Source: JBBIOI01 sp037443425 (lineage in GTDB: Bacteria > Desulfobacterota > BSN033 > UBA1163). From it: DNA of 16,550 nucleotides. Positions 1-7,337 of the stretch are shown here, in pieces. The notes beneath the pieces are model-generated. The model was given only the letters and a program-made list of their open reading frames with translations, was not told where the DNA came from and ran no database searches. Location of the stretch: positions 1 to 16,550 of the forward strand of contig JBBIOI010000076.1 in assembly GCA_037443425.1 (NCBI GenBank), read 5' to 3'. Every line of letters starts with the position of its first letter. Within the stretch, counting starts at the first letter, position 1. The translations under genes were made by a program, and so were the position numbers.

Positions 1-103
1 TAATTATCTCATGTTTCTCCAAACATAATTCAAATAGAGCATGGGCAAATCCACGGCCTGCAAATGCAGCAATAATCACATTAGTATCCAGAATTACTTT
101 CAT
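1..103 (-). CDS. PIN-domain toxin (VapC/COG1569-like), 5' part only
   Basis: The complement strand from 103 reads MKVILDTNVIIAAFAG and stays open to the window edge, giving 34 residues of an N-terminus. A hydrophobic strand ending in LDTNV, with the first catalytic Asp at residue 6, is the signature start of PIN-domain ribonucleases, and the IIAAF continuation resembles the PIN toxins grouped in COG1569. By family knowledge these are metal-dependent RNases that act as toxins and are held in check by a co-transcribed antitoxin. The ATG overlaps the stop of the upstream antitoxin gene as ATGA (100-103), so translation is probably coupled. The remaining acidic residues of the active site lie outside the window, so I cannot say whether the gene is intact. 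Confidence 0.82.
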   Translation of the reverse strand, partial: MKVILDTNVIIAAFAGRGFAHALFELCLEKHEII

Positions 104-318
104 GAAATTTTTTGATAAATATCTTCGTCTGTCAAGATCCCCTGTGCTTCCGCAAAAGGAAGAGTAATATTTCTAAGCTTTCTAAAACGATAAATAGCTA
201 CATATTTCTTCAATGATTCTCTAACGAGATCGCTGATTGGTTTTCCTTCTGTCTTACTTATTTTTTGAAGTTCTTCCCTTAAATCCTCAGAAATCCTTAT
301 AGTTAAGGTTTGATTCAT
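100..318 (-). CDS. Ribbon-helix-helix (CopG-type) antitoxin
   Basis: This 72-residue protein begins MNQTLTIRISEDLREELQ, the beta-strand and first helix of a ribbon-helix-helix DNA-binding fold. It is followed by a turn (EGKPISDLVRESLKKYV) that forms the second helix. The C-terminal part (about residues 47-72, acidic and ending DEDIYQKIS) would be the toxin-binding tail. I chose the ATG at 318 rather than an upstream in-frame start at 369 because a strong Shine-Dalgarno GGAGGGG (324-330, complement) lies just before it. The upstream extension also runs through the predicted promoter. The gene overlaps the PIN toxin gene by four bases. RHH antitoxins normally bind their own promoter and repress the operon. 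Confidence 0.85.
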   Translation of the reverse strand: MNQTLTIRISEDLREELQKISKTEGKPISDLVRESLKKYVAIYRFRKLRNITLPFAEAQGILTDEDIYQKIS

Positions 319-339
319 CTTTTCCCCTCCTTGTAATAC

Positions 340-369
340 ATCATAACACAATAACTGAAGTTTTTTCAA
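340..369 (-). promoter_or_regulatory. Sigma-70-type promoter of the RHH/PIN operon
   Basis: On the complement strand there is TTGAAA (364-369), an 18-base spacer, then TATGAT (340-345). The spacer ends in TGTGT, close to an extended -10. Transcription would start near 333, leaving a very short leader that holds the Shine-Dalgarno of the antitoxin gene. Autoregulation by the antitoxin is expected from family behaviour but no operator palindrome is obvious. Confidence 0.6.
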
Positions 370-387
370 TTTAAAAATTCTGAGAAG

Positions 388-543
388 TTATCCATCAGCC
401 TGTTTGGAGAATTTCTTCAAAGAAAGCCCCAAGATCCCGATCGAGAACACCGAGAGCGTTCGGGTAGTGCCATGACGAGGCTTTCGTCTTTGGATTTCCA
501 CAAATGCCCTTACAACTTGAGCTTCCTCCGTGGAGCCTAATGC
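388..543 (-). pseudogene. Unidentified open-frame remnant, no start codon
   Basis: The complement strand is open for 51 codons between an in-frame TAG (544-546) and a TAA (388-390). It has no convincing start or ribosome-binding site. The sense is protein-like (EAQVVRAFVEIQRRKPRHG, then a hydrophobic stretch and KKFSKQADG). I do not recognise the family. Since it sits directly outside an IS21-type end, it may be the tail of a gene broken by insertion. It could equally be a chance open frame. Confidence 0.25.
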
Positions 544-596
544 CTAACAGAGCAAGTAACTCAAGGAAAAGGCTAAAAGTAATCGAGTCAATCGAG

Positions 597-646
597 TGTA
601 GGTAATAATTAAAATGGTACCAAAAATAATAATAGTGGTTCCTTTT
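597..646 (+). repeat. IS21-type terminal repeat, copy A
   Basis: A ~50-bp sequence starts TGTAGGTAATAATTAAAATG, has a central CCAAAAAT and ends with GTGGTTCCTTTT. It matches the copy at 1518-1567 at 42 of 50 positions and matches the complement of 1782-1831. It lies on the 3' side of the IstB-like fragment, where an IS21-family end would be. The TG outer bases and the GTGGTTCCTTTTGGATTGA run resemble ends of IS21 members. That family assignment is from memory and is inference. Confidence 0.6.
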
Positions 647-758
647 GGATTGATAAGAGAATAGGGTTATGCCTTGAATTTTGATCTTCCTCAGGGTAGA
701 GAAAGATTATTGATCCAGAATGGGTCAGTTTCAGCAGAAAAAATTTTTTTCTTAGGAC

Positions 759-1366
759 TTACTTATTCTTACTTCTATAGGATCTCCCTTCGAATGTAAT
801 AAACTTTCCATTTAGACTTAGCCGATCCAGGATGGCAGAGGCAGTTCACAAGTCAAAGATCTTTTCCCAGTTCGAGGGGATGAAGTTTGTGGTAATAATG
901 GTTGTCACCAGTTCTGTTCTTTTTGATATAATCTGAAAGATCCAGTCTACTTGTTGTTTCGTTGGAATGACATATCCTAATTCATCTAGGCATAGAACAG
1001 GGACTTTTCCATAGAACTCGATTAAGCTGAAGGGATTATTTGCCCTTGAGATTATCTTTAATCTCGGTATGATAGCCATGATGAAAACGGCAAAAGCATT
1101 CTCAGGAAGCCCTCTTCTCTTAAAATCATTAAGCCTTTCCACAAGTTGATCCTTAATCTTACTCATCTCCTCAATCGAATATAGAAGGCCTAATTCTCTG
1201 AGTGACATAAGCAACTGACTTTCAGAGTAACCATTTATCACCAGGCTCATTAGGAAATCCACATAACTCTGGTCAACTCTCTTATAAGGTTCTGGTAATA
1301 TAAGTGTTTCTTTAGCACTTCTTCAATTGCTTCTTCTTTAATCCTCTCAAAAGTTTCCTGATCCAT
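759..1366 (-). pseudogene. Chimeric transposition-gene remnant: IS256-like N-part joined to IstB-like C-part
   Basis: The reading frame begins at ATG 1366 behind a good Shine-Dalgarno (GGAGGA) with MDQETFERIKEEAIEEVL. It shifts frame near 1263-1268, where one T appears lost from a GTTTATGTG-like motif. It then continues from 1262 as a mutator (IS256)-type transposase front (NGYSESQLLMSLRELG, then LPENAFAVFI). From about 1071-1094 the sequence becomes IstB-like: Walker B as VLCLDELGYV, then FQIISKRTELVTTIITTNF. An in-frame TGA (846-848) follows, but homology resumes past it (TASAILDRLSLNG, FEGRSYRSKNK) to a natural TAA at 759-761. No Walker A is present, so the IstB part lacks its ATP-binding half. 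The product cannot be functional. The two sources may have recombined within the similar FAVFI/IPRL segment. Confidence 0.7.
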
Positions 1367-1517
1367 CCAATTTCCTCCTTCCCATAGTTCTACCCTGAGA
1401 CACAATATTATTTTACCCTCCTAAGTTTGCCAGGAAGGCTTATGGTAGTACAAATATTGTGATTATATGGAGAGTTTTATATTTGTCCAATATGAATTTA
1501 ATTCCGAGGGTAATGGC

Positions 1518-1567
1518 TGTAGGTAATAATCAAAATGATGCCAAAAATTGTAATGGTGGTTACTTCT
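1518..1567 (+). repeat. IS21-type terminal repeat, copy B
   Basis: This is a direct copy of the repeat at 597-646 (42 of 50 bases identical), starting TGTAGGTAATAATCAAAATG and ending GTAATGGTGGTTAC plus a short tail. Together with the inverted copy at 1782-1831 it brackets a 314-bp stretch. Confidence 0.6.
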
Positions 1568-1781
1568 AAAACGGAATGAAGATAAATTAATACACTTTAT
1601 CCAGCAGTTCCCTATAAAAACTCCTTAAAAAATATTTTTACCAATAAAAATAAATCTTAAAGAGAATAAAAATCAAGAAAAAATATTTTTTTATTTTTTT
1701 AATTAATTTTAAAAAATTTTTCAATTTAATTTAAAAATATGGTTTCTTTCGAATAAAACATCTTAATCTTTTATTTAAAAT

Positions 1782-1831
1782 AATAATGAACCACCATTAC
1801 TATCTTTGGTGCCTTTTCATTACTATCTACA
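1782..1831 (-). repeat. IS21-type terminal repeat, inverted copy C
   Basis: Read on the complement from 1831, the sequence starts TGTAGATAGTAATGAAAAGG and includes CCAAAGAT and GTAATGGTGGTTC. The last motif shares a 12-base block (GTAATGGTGGTT) with copy B. It ends in CTACA on the plus strand, as expected for the opposite end of an element bounded by TGTAG and CTACA. It overlaps the start of a 68-codon open frame (1786-1992), which argues that the open frame is fortuitous. Confidence 0.6.
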
Positions 1832-2630
1832 GTGTGGCAGGGAAGACTTGTTATTATAGAAGGATCAAGCATAAGATGAGGAGGCCCTGGGTAATTTATT
1901 TAGCTCGTAAGGTTAAGAAGAGGCTCTGGGCGAGGAATAGGAAGTTACAGTATGAAAAGAGAGAATCGCGCACACAAGAAGCGGATAGTTAATTTACCTT
2001 GAGATAAAGAATTATTTTAATTTCCGAAGGAAATGTGTTTTCATAAACGGTTTTGACAAATTATCTATTTTTTGATAAAAAAATGACAATATCTTGAAAT
2101 TGAAAATCTCAATTCAAATATAGGAAGTAAAAAGATTTAGGAAATTAGGATTATGGTTGCAATGGAGTAAGAAAGAAGCCACGAAAGAAGTTTCCCCAGC
2201 AGGATTTGAATCTGATAAGGTTTTAGATATTTGGTGATATGTTGTTAGAGGCTTAAATAAAAATTTGTGGGAAGCAAATTGATAAAGAGAGATACTGAGC
2301 TTTTGATATTTGAAAATGAGTTTGTAAGGAAAGCAAAAGTGGATATAGAGAAAAATTTTAGAATTGTTGAGGATATGTACTATAAAGCAGTTTTTTTTAG
2401 GTATAATTCCAGTGAAGGAAAAACTTAAAGGTATGTAAATTGATATAAAAATTGTAGAGGTGGTAAATAGTTTTTCGACCTCTTCTTAAGAAAGTAGTTC
2501 TTGAATTATCAAAATTAAATATTCTCTATATGATTATAGAACTTATTGATTTTTTTAAACAATTTGATAAAATTTTTATGGATTAATAGACCTTAGCTTG
2601 ATAATTTTTTCATCTGGGCATAAATTTTGC
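1832..2630. other. AT-rich non-coding stretch with degraded coding traces
   Basis: About 800 bases without a credible gene. An open frame at 1786-1992 has no ribosome-binding site and begins inside a repeat. A plus-strand frame from 2261 to 2428, usable only from GTG 2267 or TTG 2279, reads like protein (RDTELLIFENEFVRKAKVD) but is bounded by stops and matches nothing I recognise. No tRNA, rRNA or CRISPR repeats are visible. The stretch looks like decayed insertion-sequence DNA. Confidence 0.45.
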
Positions 2631-2638
2631 TATATAAT
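2609..2638 (+). promoter_or_regulatory. Candidate promoter of the radC-led operon
   Basis: A perfect TATAAT (2633-2638) lies inside TGCTATATAATAA, which also offers an extended -10 (TGC followed by TATATA). A weak -35-like TTCATC (2609-2614) sits 18 bases upstream. Transcription would start near 2645, giving a leader of about 150 bases before radC. In DNA this AT-rich such boxes occur by chance, so support is modest. Confidence 0.35.
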
Positions 2639-2688
2639 AAAGTGAATAATTAAAATAAGTATTTTCGATCTTTGTCAATCTATCGTTA

Positions 2689-2724
2689 ATGAGTATGGTG
2701 GGTATGAACGAGCGAGTTCTTTGA
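2689..2724 (+). other. Possible 11-codon leader peptide ending in a hairpin
   Basis: An ATG at 2689 opens MSMVGMNERVL and stops with TGA at 2722-2724, which is inside the loop of the hairpin at 2712-2736. No Shine-Dalgarno is evident. Its stop position would let a translating ribosome cover the left arm of the hairpin, as in leader-peptide attenuation. Functional use is speculative. Confidence 0.2.
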
Positions 2725-2741
2725 AAGAGAAATCGCTTTTT
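2712..2741 (+). terminator. Intrinsic terminator-like hairpin in the radC leader
   Basis: GCGAGTTCT (2712-2720) pairs with AGAAATCGC (2728-2736) with one G-A mismatch around a 7-base loop. Five T residues (2737-2741) follow. The shape is that of a weak Rho-independent terminator. It lies downstream of the candidate promoter and 54 bases before radC, so it could act as an attenuator or end a transcript coming from the left. Confidence 0.45.
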
Positions 2742-2758
2742 AAAAAACTCCCAATTTC

Positions 2759-2780
2759 TTTTAATTATTTACTACCTACA
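2759..2780 (-). repeat. Partial IS21-type end, inverted copy D
   Basis: On the complement from 2780 the sequence is TGTAGGTAGTAAATAATTAA followed by AA. It matches copy A (TGTAGGTAATAATTAAAA) if a 4-base insertion is allowed; beyond that similarity is lost. It directly abuts the ribosome-binding site of radC. It could be the far end of a ~2.2-kb IS21-sized element that begins with copy A at 597, or simple AT-rich similarity. Confidence 0.3.
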
Positions 2781-2795
2781 TATACAGGGGGTTAA

Positions 2796-3515
2796 ATGGA
2801 GTCAGAATCAATAAAACCTCATTATTTTGGACATAGAAAACGCCTCCGTGAGCGGTTTAAAAAAGCAGGACTCTCTTCCTTTCAGGATTATGAACCGGTG
2901 GAATTCCTTCTCACTTTAGCAATTCCCCGAAAAGACGTTAAAATTCCTGCTAAAGAGGCAATAAAGAGATTTGGTTCCTTTCGTGGAGTTCTCGATGCAC
3001 CAATCGAAGAGCTAAAAAAGATCCCGGGAATTGGCGAGGTTGCCCCTCTGGCCATAAAGTTCATAAGGGAAGCTGCCACGCTTTATCTCCAGCCGAAGAG
3101 TCAAACTGATCTGGGTATCGCGAAGATTGAGCCTGAAAAGATTTCCTTAGAAGATCCTAAGAATCTTTTCGATTACTGCCGTGTGGCCATAGGTGCGCAG
3201 CCTAATGAGGTATTTAAAGTCATTTATCTTGATAGTTGCTACCGGGTAATTGATCTTGAGACATTAACCGAGGGTACCTTAGACCGAACCACCGTATATC
3301 CCCGTAAGGTAATGGAGTCAGCACTTAGGAAAGGAGCCTCAATCTTAGTATTTGCCCATAATCATCCAGATGGGAATGTTACCCCATCGGAGCAGGACAA
3401 AACTATAACGAGAGCTCTCATCCTGGCTGCGAAAACACTTAACATAAATATTTTAGACCACTTGGTCGTTTCCAAGGATGAGGTCTTCAGTTTTAGAAAA
3501 GAAGGACTCATTTGA
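2796..3515 (+). CDS. radC: RadC-family JAMM (MPN) domain protein
   Basis: The 239-residue protein has the usual RadC length and layout. An N-terminal helical part carries a helix-hairpin-helix-like motif (KKIPGIGEVAPLAIKFI, about residues 73-89). A C-terminal JAMM metal-binding domain carries FAHNHPDGNVTPSEQD, giving the zinc ligands H188, H190 and D201. The EGTLDRTTVYPRKV segment (about 159-172) precedes them as in other members. The start at 2796 follows GGGGG at 2787-2791. The historical link to DNA repair is doubtful. Family members are frequent on genomic islands and near defence genes, and their biochemical role is unsettled. This is the first gene of the plus-strand cassette and its TGA overlaps the next ATG (TGATG), implying translational coupling to the helicase. 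Confidence 0.9.
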   Translation: MESESIKPHYFGHRKRLRERFKKAGLSSFQDYEPVEFLLTLAIPRKDVKIPAKEAIKRFGSFRGVLDAPIEELKKIPGIGEVAPLAIKFIREAATLYLQPKSQTDLGIAKIEPEKISLEDPKNLFDYCRVAIGAQPNEVFKVIYLDSCYRVIDLETLTEGTLDRTTVYPRKVMESALRKGASILVFAHNHPDGNVTPSEQDKTITRALILAAKTLNINILDHLVVSKDEVFSFRKEGLI

Positions 3516-6367
3516 TGGCTATTGTGGATTTGATTCTCCGCGAGTTTCCTGAGCTTAATCAAGCACAGCACGAAGCCATTAGCCAAACCGAAGGCCCACT
3601 GCGGATTATCGCGGGTCCTGGCTCCGGGAAAACATTGGTTCTTGTAGTCAGGGCTCTGAATATTTTGCTTCAGGGGCTTGCAGAGCCCCGAGAGATGCTT
3701 CTCTGTACTTTTACAGAGAAGGCAGCCTTTGAACTGAGAGATCGCCTATCCCTCAACGCAAAAAAACTTGGTTATAAAGGCAATATGTCAGACCTGCTTG
3801 TTGGCACCATTCATGGAATATGCAATGATTTTATTTTAAGGTTTCGTCATCGCACTCCCCTTGGAAATAATTACGAAGTTCTGGATGACCTTACCCAACT
3901 CCTTTTCATATTCGATAATTTTGATGAAATCATTGGCCATGAAGAAAATGGGAAATATTTATCCCGCTGGACTTCCCGATGGGGAGCTATCGAAGGAGCA
4001 AGGAACTACTTCAACAAGATTACAGAAGAACTGATTGATCCTGTAAAATTAGTCAAATCTGATGACTCTTTTGTCCGAGCTATAGGGGAAGCTTATCAAA
4101 CTTATGAAAAAAGACTCTTTGACACAAACAGGGTTGATTTCGCCCATCTTCAGAAAATCTTTTTACAACTTCTCGAAGATTCGGAGGTGGGACCGGCAAT
4201 TGCTGGTAGAATCCGTTATGTGATGGTTGATGAGTATCAGGATACTAATTTTGTCCAGGAGCAGTTGCTTCTTAAACTTTCAAGAGATGGCCAGAACATC
4301 TGTGTTGTTGGAGATGAAGATCAGTCTCTGTATCGCTTCCGAGGTGCGACTGTAAGAAATATTCTGGAATTTCCCCAACACTTTAAAAACTGCCGTACAA
4401 TTACTCTTTCGGTAAATTATCGTTCCCATTCTAAGATAGTGAATGCCTACGATAAATTTATGAACTCCTGGGATTGGAGCGGAAGATCAAAGAAGGATGC
4501 TTTCCGCTACAATAAATCTATCATACCAGATCCTGAAGGCAATTTTGCTGAATACCCGGCGGTCTTCGCCATATGGGGAGAGAACAGAAAGGATGAAGCA
4601 AGCCGTTTAGCTGATCTTGTTAGCTTTCTAAAAACACATAGGGTTATTGAGGACGAGAGTCAGGTGGCTTTGCTTCTCCATAGTGTTCGATTAGAACATA
4701 GTGGGGAGTATATAAAGGCTCTTGAGGCTAAGGGAATCCCTGTTTTTTGCCCGCGTGCTCGAGCCTATTTTGAGAATGAAGAAATTCGATATATGGTGGC
4801 TTGTTTTGCCGTGATTTTAGGATACTATGGGAAATTAAGAGGCGAAATTTCAGGTAGAAGCCTCCAGGAATTAGCAGACTATGTGGATGAATGTATTAAA
4901 ATGCTGGGGCAAAATTATCCACATCCCCATCCTCTTGCAGAATCCCTTCAAAGGTTCACCTTGGAGATTTCAGCACTTGGTCCAGGAGATACGCTCGACA
5001 GTCGTTTGAGCGATTATTTCTACCAGTTTATTGCCCACGAGCCTTTCTCAACATTTATCAAAAATGAGAACAGGGCAAGAAATCTTGCCATCTTCTCGCA
5101 GCTTTTAAGCATCTTTCAAAATTATTATCATTATACCGTGATAACAGAAAGGAATCGTGAGCCCCTCAAATTACATTTTTTCCATAGCTTCCTTCGTCTT
5201 CTTTATGAAGGGGGTATCAATGAATACGAAGACCCCGATCAGCCTTTTCCAAAAGGTCACGTTCAGATCATGACCATTCATCAGGCCAAGGGGTTGGAAT
5301 TTCCTGTTGTGATCGTGGGTTCCCTTGCAGTCCAACTCTCTTCACCCAAAGATATTGATAGAACACTTGGCCGATTCTATTCTCGTGGTCAGTTTGAACC
5401 AGAAGATCGTGTTACTGGATTTGATCGAATGCGCCTGCATTATGTGGCCTTCTCGAGGGCTGAAAAGATTCTGGTTTTAACAACAACAGAGCGGCCAAAA
5501 TCCTACTTTAATCCGATATGGGAGGGACTTCCTCAATGGCCTTATGTTGAGCAAGATATCCTTAAGTCTTTGTTCTTTAGATTGCGGAGCAGAATGGCTC
5601 TTAAAAAGACTTTTAGCTTTACAAGCGATTTGAAAGTCTATGAAACCTGTCCGAGACAATATCAGTTCTTCAGATACCTTGAGTATACTCCTTCGAGATC
5701 TGCAGAATTCTTCTTTGGAGCTTTGGTCCATCAAACTATTGAAGATATACATCGATGGGCAATGGATGGGAAGGTAGATAAACTCAACGAATCTCAAATT
5801 CAAGATCTATTCCATCTCAATTACCAAAATCTCCTTAAAAGAGGCCTTAGACCGATAGGTCCGAAACAGCGTGAAGAGGCTTTCTTCCAGGTAATGAATT
5901 ACTTTAAACAGAATAAATCGGAGTTCCATCGGATCATTGAAACTGAAGTGGATGTATCTGTTGAGAAAGAAAACTATATTCTCGTTGGAAAGGTCGATCT
6001 TTTATTGGGAGGCGATGGAAAGCTTGAACTTCTGGATTTTAAATCCCAACCGAGACCTTCGGAGAATGACGATCGCATTCTCTCTTATTACCGGCAACTT
6101 TGCACCTATGCTCATATTCTCGAAAAAAGAGACGGGAAGCTTCCAGAAAGGCTAATGGTTTACTGGACAGCCGAACCTAAAAAAGAGGATGCCCTTATGA
6201 TTTTCCCTTATGAGCGTAACGTTGTTGAGGAAGCTGGAGCACATTTTGATAAAGTGGTCGAATGTATCCTAAATAAAGAATTCAAGTTAAATAAGCTTCC
6301 TGACAGAAATGTATGTAAAGAGTGCGATTTAAAGACATATTGCACAAGGCAGGGAGACCTTCAATGA
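3515..6367 (+). CDS. UvrD-like SF1A helicase fused to Cas4/AddB-like PD-(D/E)XK nuclease
   Basis: This 950-residue protein has the full set of UvrD/Rep motifs: Q motif LNQAQHEAI, Walker A AGPGSGKT (33-40), Ia TFTEKAA, II VDEYQD (238-243), III GDEDQSLYRFRGA, IV VNYRSH, V TIHQAKGLEFPVVIV (587-601) and VI YVAFSRAEK. The C-terminal third is a RecB/Cas4-type nuclease, with GALVHQTIEDI near 735, then D828 (GKVDLL) and D841-x-K843 (LLDFKSQ). C712 together with C934, C937 and C943 forms the spaced four-cysteine set that holds a 4Fe-4S cluster in AddB and Cas4. The expected activity is 3'-5' unwinding coupled to DNA cleavage. I chose ATG 3515 over TTG 3512; AAGGA lies upstream at about 3502. No lesion is seen. 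It overlaps radC by one base and the next gene by four (ATGA). Confidence 0.92.
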   Translation: MAIVDLILREFPELNQAQHEAISQTEGPLRIIAGPGSGKTLVLVVRALNILLQGLAEPREMLLCTFTEKAAFELRDRLSLNAKKLGYKGNMSDLLVGTIHGICNDFILRFRHRTPLGNNYEVLDDLTQLLFIFDNFDEIIGHEENGKYLSRWTSRWGAIEGARNYFNKITEELIDPVKLVKSDDSFVRAIGEAYQTYEKRLFDTNRVDFAHLQKIFLQLLEDSEVGPAIAGRIRYVMVDEYQDTNFVQEQLLLKLSRDGQNICVVGDEDQSLYRFRGATVRNILEFPQHFKNCRTITLSVNYRSHSKIVNAYDKFMNSWDWSGRSKKDAFRYNKSIIPDPEGNFAEYPAVFAIWGENRKDEASRLADLVSFLKTHRVIEDESQVALLLHSVRLEHSGEYIKALEAKGIPVFCPRARAYFENEEIRYMVACFAVILGYYGKLRGEISGRSLQELADYVDECIKMLGQNYPHPHPLAESLQRFTLEISALGPGDTLDSRLSDYFYQFIAHEPFSTFIKNENRARNLAIFSQLLSIFQNYYHYTVITERNREPLKLHFFHSFLRLLYEGGINEYEDPDQPFPKGHVQIMTIHQAKGLEFPVVIVGSLAVQLSSPKDIDRTLGRFYSRGQFEPEDRVTGFDRMRLHYVAFSRAEKILVLTTTERPKSYFNPIWEGLPQWPYVEQDILKSLFFRLRSRMALKKTFSFTSDLKVYETCPRQYQFFRYLEYTPSRSAEFFFGALVHQTIEDIHRWAMDGKVDKLNESQIQDLFHLNYQNLLKRGLRPIGPKQREEAFFQVMNYFKQNKSEFHRIIETEVDVSVEKENYILVGKVDLLLGGDGKLELLDFKSQPRPSENDDRILSYYRQLCTYAHILEKRDGKLPERLMVYWTAEPKKEDALMIFPYERNVVEEAGAHFDKVVECILNKEFKLNKLPDRNVCKECDLKTYCTRQGDLQ

Positions 6368-7337
6368 TTGAACAAAATTTATCATTAAATCAAACTGACC
6401 AAACATACCTCGGCAGGGGAGTAGACCATTTAGGCTTTATCGAAGCAAAGCTAAGAGATTTACGTGGGTTTAGCACATTAGCACACGAACTTATACAAAA
6501 TGCTGATGATGCGCCGGAGGCAACATCTATTTCCTTCGATATTCGGGACGATGCTCTTATTGTGGATAATAACGGTTTTTTTACTGATTGTGGGAAAGTT
6601 GAAGACCTCGTTTGTCTATGGATAAATGATCCTGAAAAAAATCATCTGTGTGACTTTCATCGTTTCCGTGCTGTTGCGAGTGCAGATAAGCGAAAGGAAG
6701 AAGGCACCACTGGAGCCTTTGGAATTGGATTCATTGCAGTTTACCAAATTACAGATCATCCAGAATTGATCTCTGGAGGTCGTCATTGGATCCTACATGA
6801 TGAAAACCCTGAAGAGAAGCGAATTAAGGTTTGCAAAGGATGTAAGGTATGTAAAGGGCCTAATCTACCCAACACACTTTTTATTTTCCCTGGGCAACTG
6901 ACCCTAACAGTGATATGCGAAGGATACTTCGTGCAGAAGCAATTTCTGCTGATGACCAAACCCGGCTTATTAATGAGCTTGAATCAAAGCTCCCAATAGC
7001 TATGATTTTTCTTAAAAAAATTGATCGGATTGAGATAAAACGAAATGGGAAGATTTACAAATACTTCGAGAGAATTAAAGAAGTTGGACAGATTCTCATA
7101 AGTAATGGAAAAAAAGAAAATGATCAAATCTGGAATATAATAGAGGGTGATTTTGAGTCATCAGCAAAGGTCTTAAGAGAAAAAAATCCTGGAAGAATTG
7201 AAGAAAAGCGTTCTCACTTTGTTAAAATTGCGATTCCGGAAAGGATAGGGCAACCTGGTTTATTTTGTGTCTATTTGCCGACTGATCATGAAACTGACCT
7301 TCCTTTCCACATAAACGCAGATTTTTTTCCTTCTTAA
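6364..7337 (+). pseudogene. GHKL (Hsp90/sacsin-like) ATPase, N-terminal part, with frameshift and premature stop
   Basis: Starting at ATG 6364 (ATGA overlap with the helicase stop), the N-terminus carries a Bergerat ATP-binding fold: N-box AHELIQNADDA (from residue 40; E42, N46, D48), a G1-like LIVDNNG (about 65-71) and G2 GTTGAFGIGFIAVY (114-127). The frame is lost at CCC (6888-6890). Restoring one base gives LFIFPWATDPNSDMRRILRAEA and joins the first frame to the second. The second frame runs to a TAA at 7335-7337, where the family motif FFPSxDRK needs a serine (TCA would fit). Homology continues in frame directly after the stop. With both lesions repaired the gene is 1,503 codons (6364-10874). 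An 18-bp tandem duplication at 6826-6861 encodes KVCKGC-KVCKGP, an unusual cysteine insert. As written, only a ~211-residue N-terminal fragment would be made. Confidence 0.8.

Larger units (their letters stand above)
1518..1831. mobile_element. Possible 314-bp MITE-like element between inverted ends B and C
   Basis: Two ~46-50-bp inverted repeats face each other across 214 bp of extremely AT-rich DNA with no gene. A non-coding segment bounded by transposase-recognised ends fits a miniature (non-autonomous) element or a deletion derivative of an IS21-like element. I could not find a convincing target-site duplication outside the ends, so this remains inference. Confidence 0.4.

Noticed and set aside
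1786..1992. 68-codon open frame on the plus strand (MNHHYYLWCLF...)
   Set aside because: It begins inside an inverted IS-end copy (1782-1831), has no ribosome-binding site, and shows an arginine/lysine-rich, family-less composition. It is probably fortuitous.
1370..2790. CRISPR array, tRNA or rRNA in the AT-rich region
   Set aside because: No regularly spaced repeats with unique spacers, no tRNA T-loop or acceptor pattern and no rRNA-like sequence were seen. The repeats present are IS-end copies at irregular spacing.
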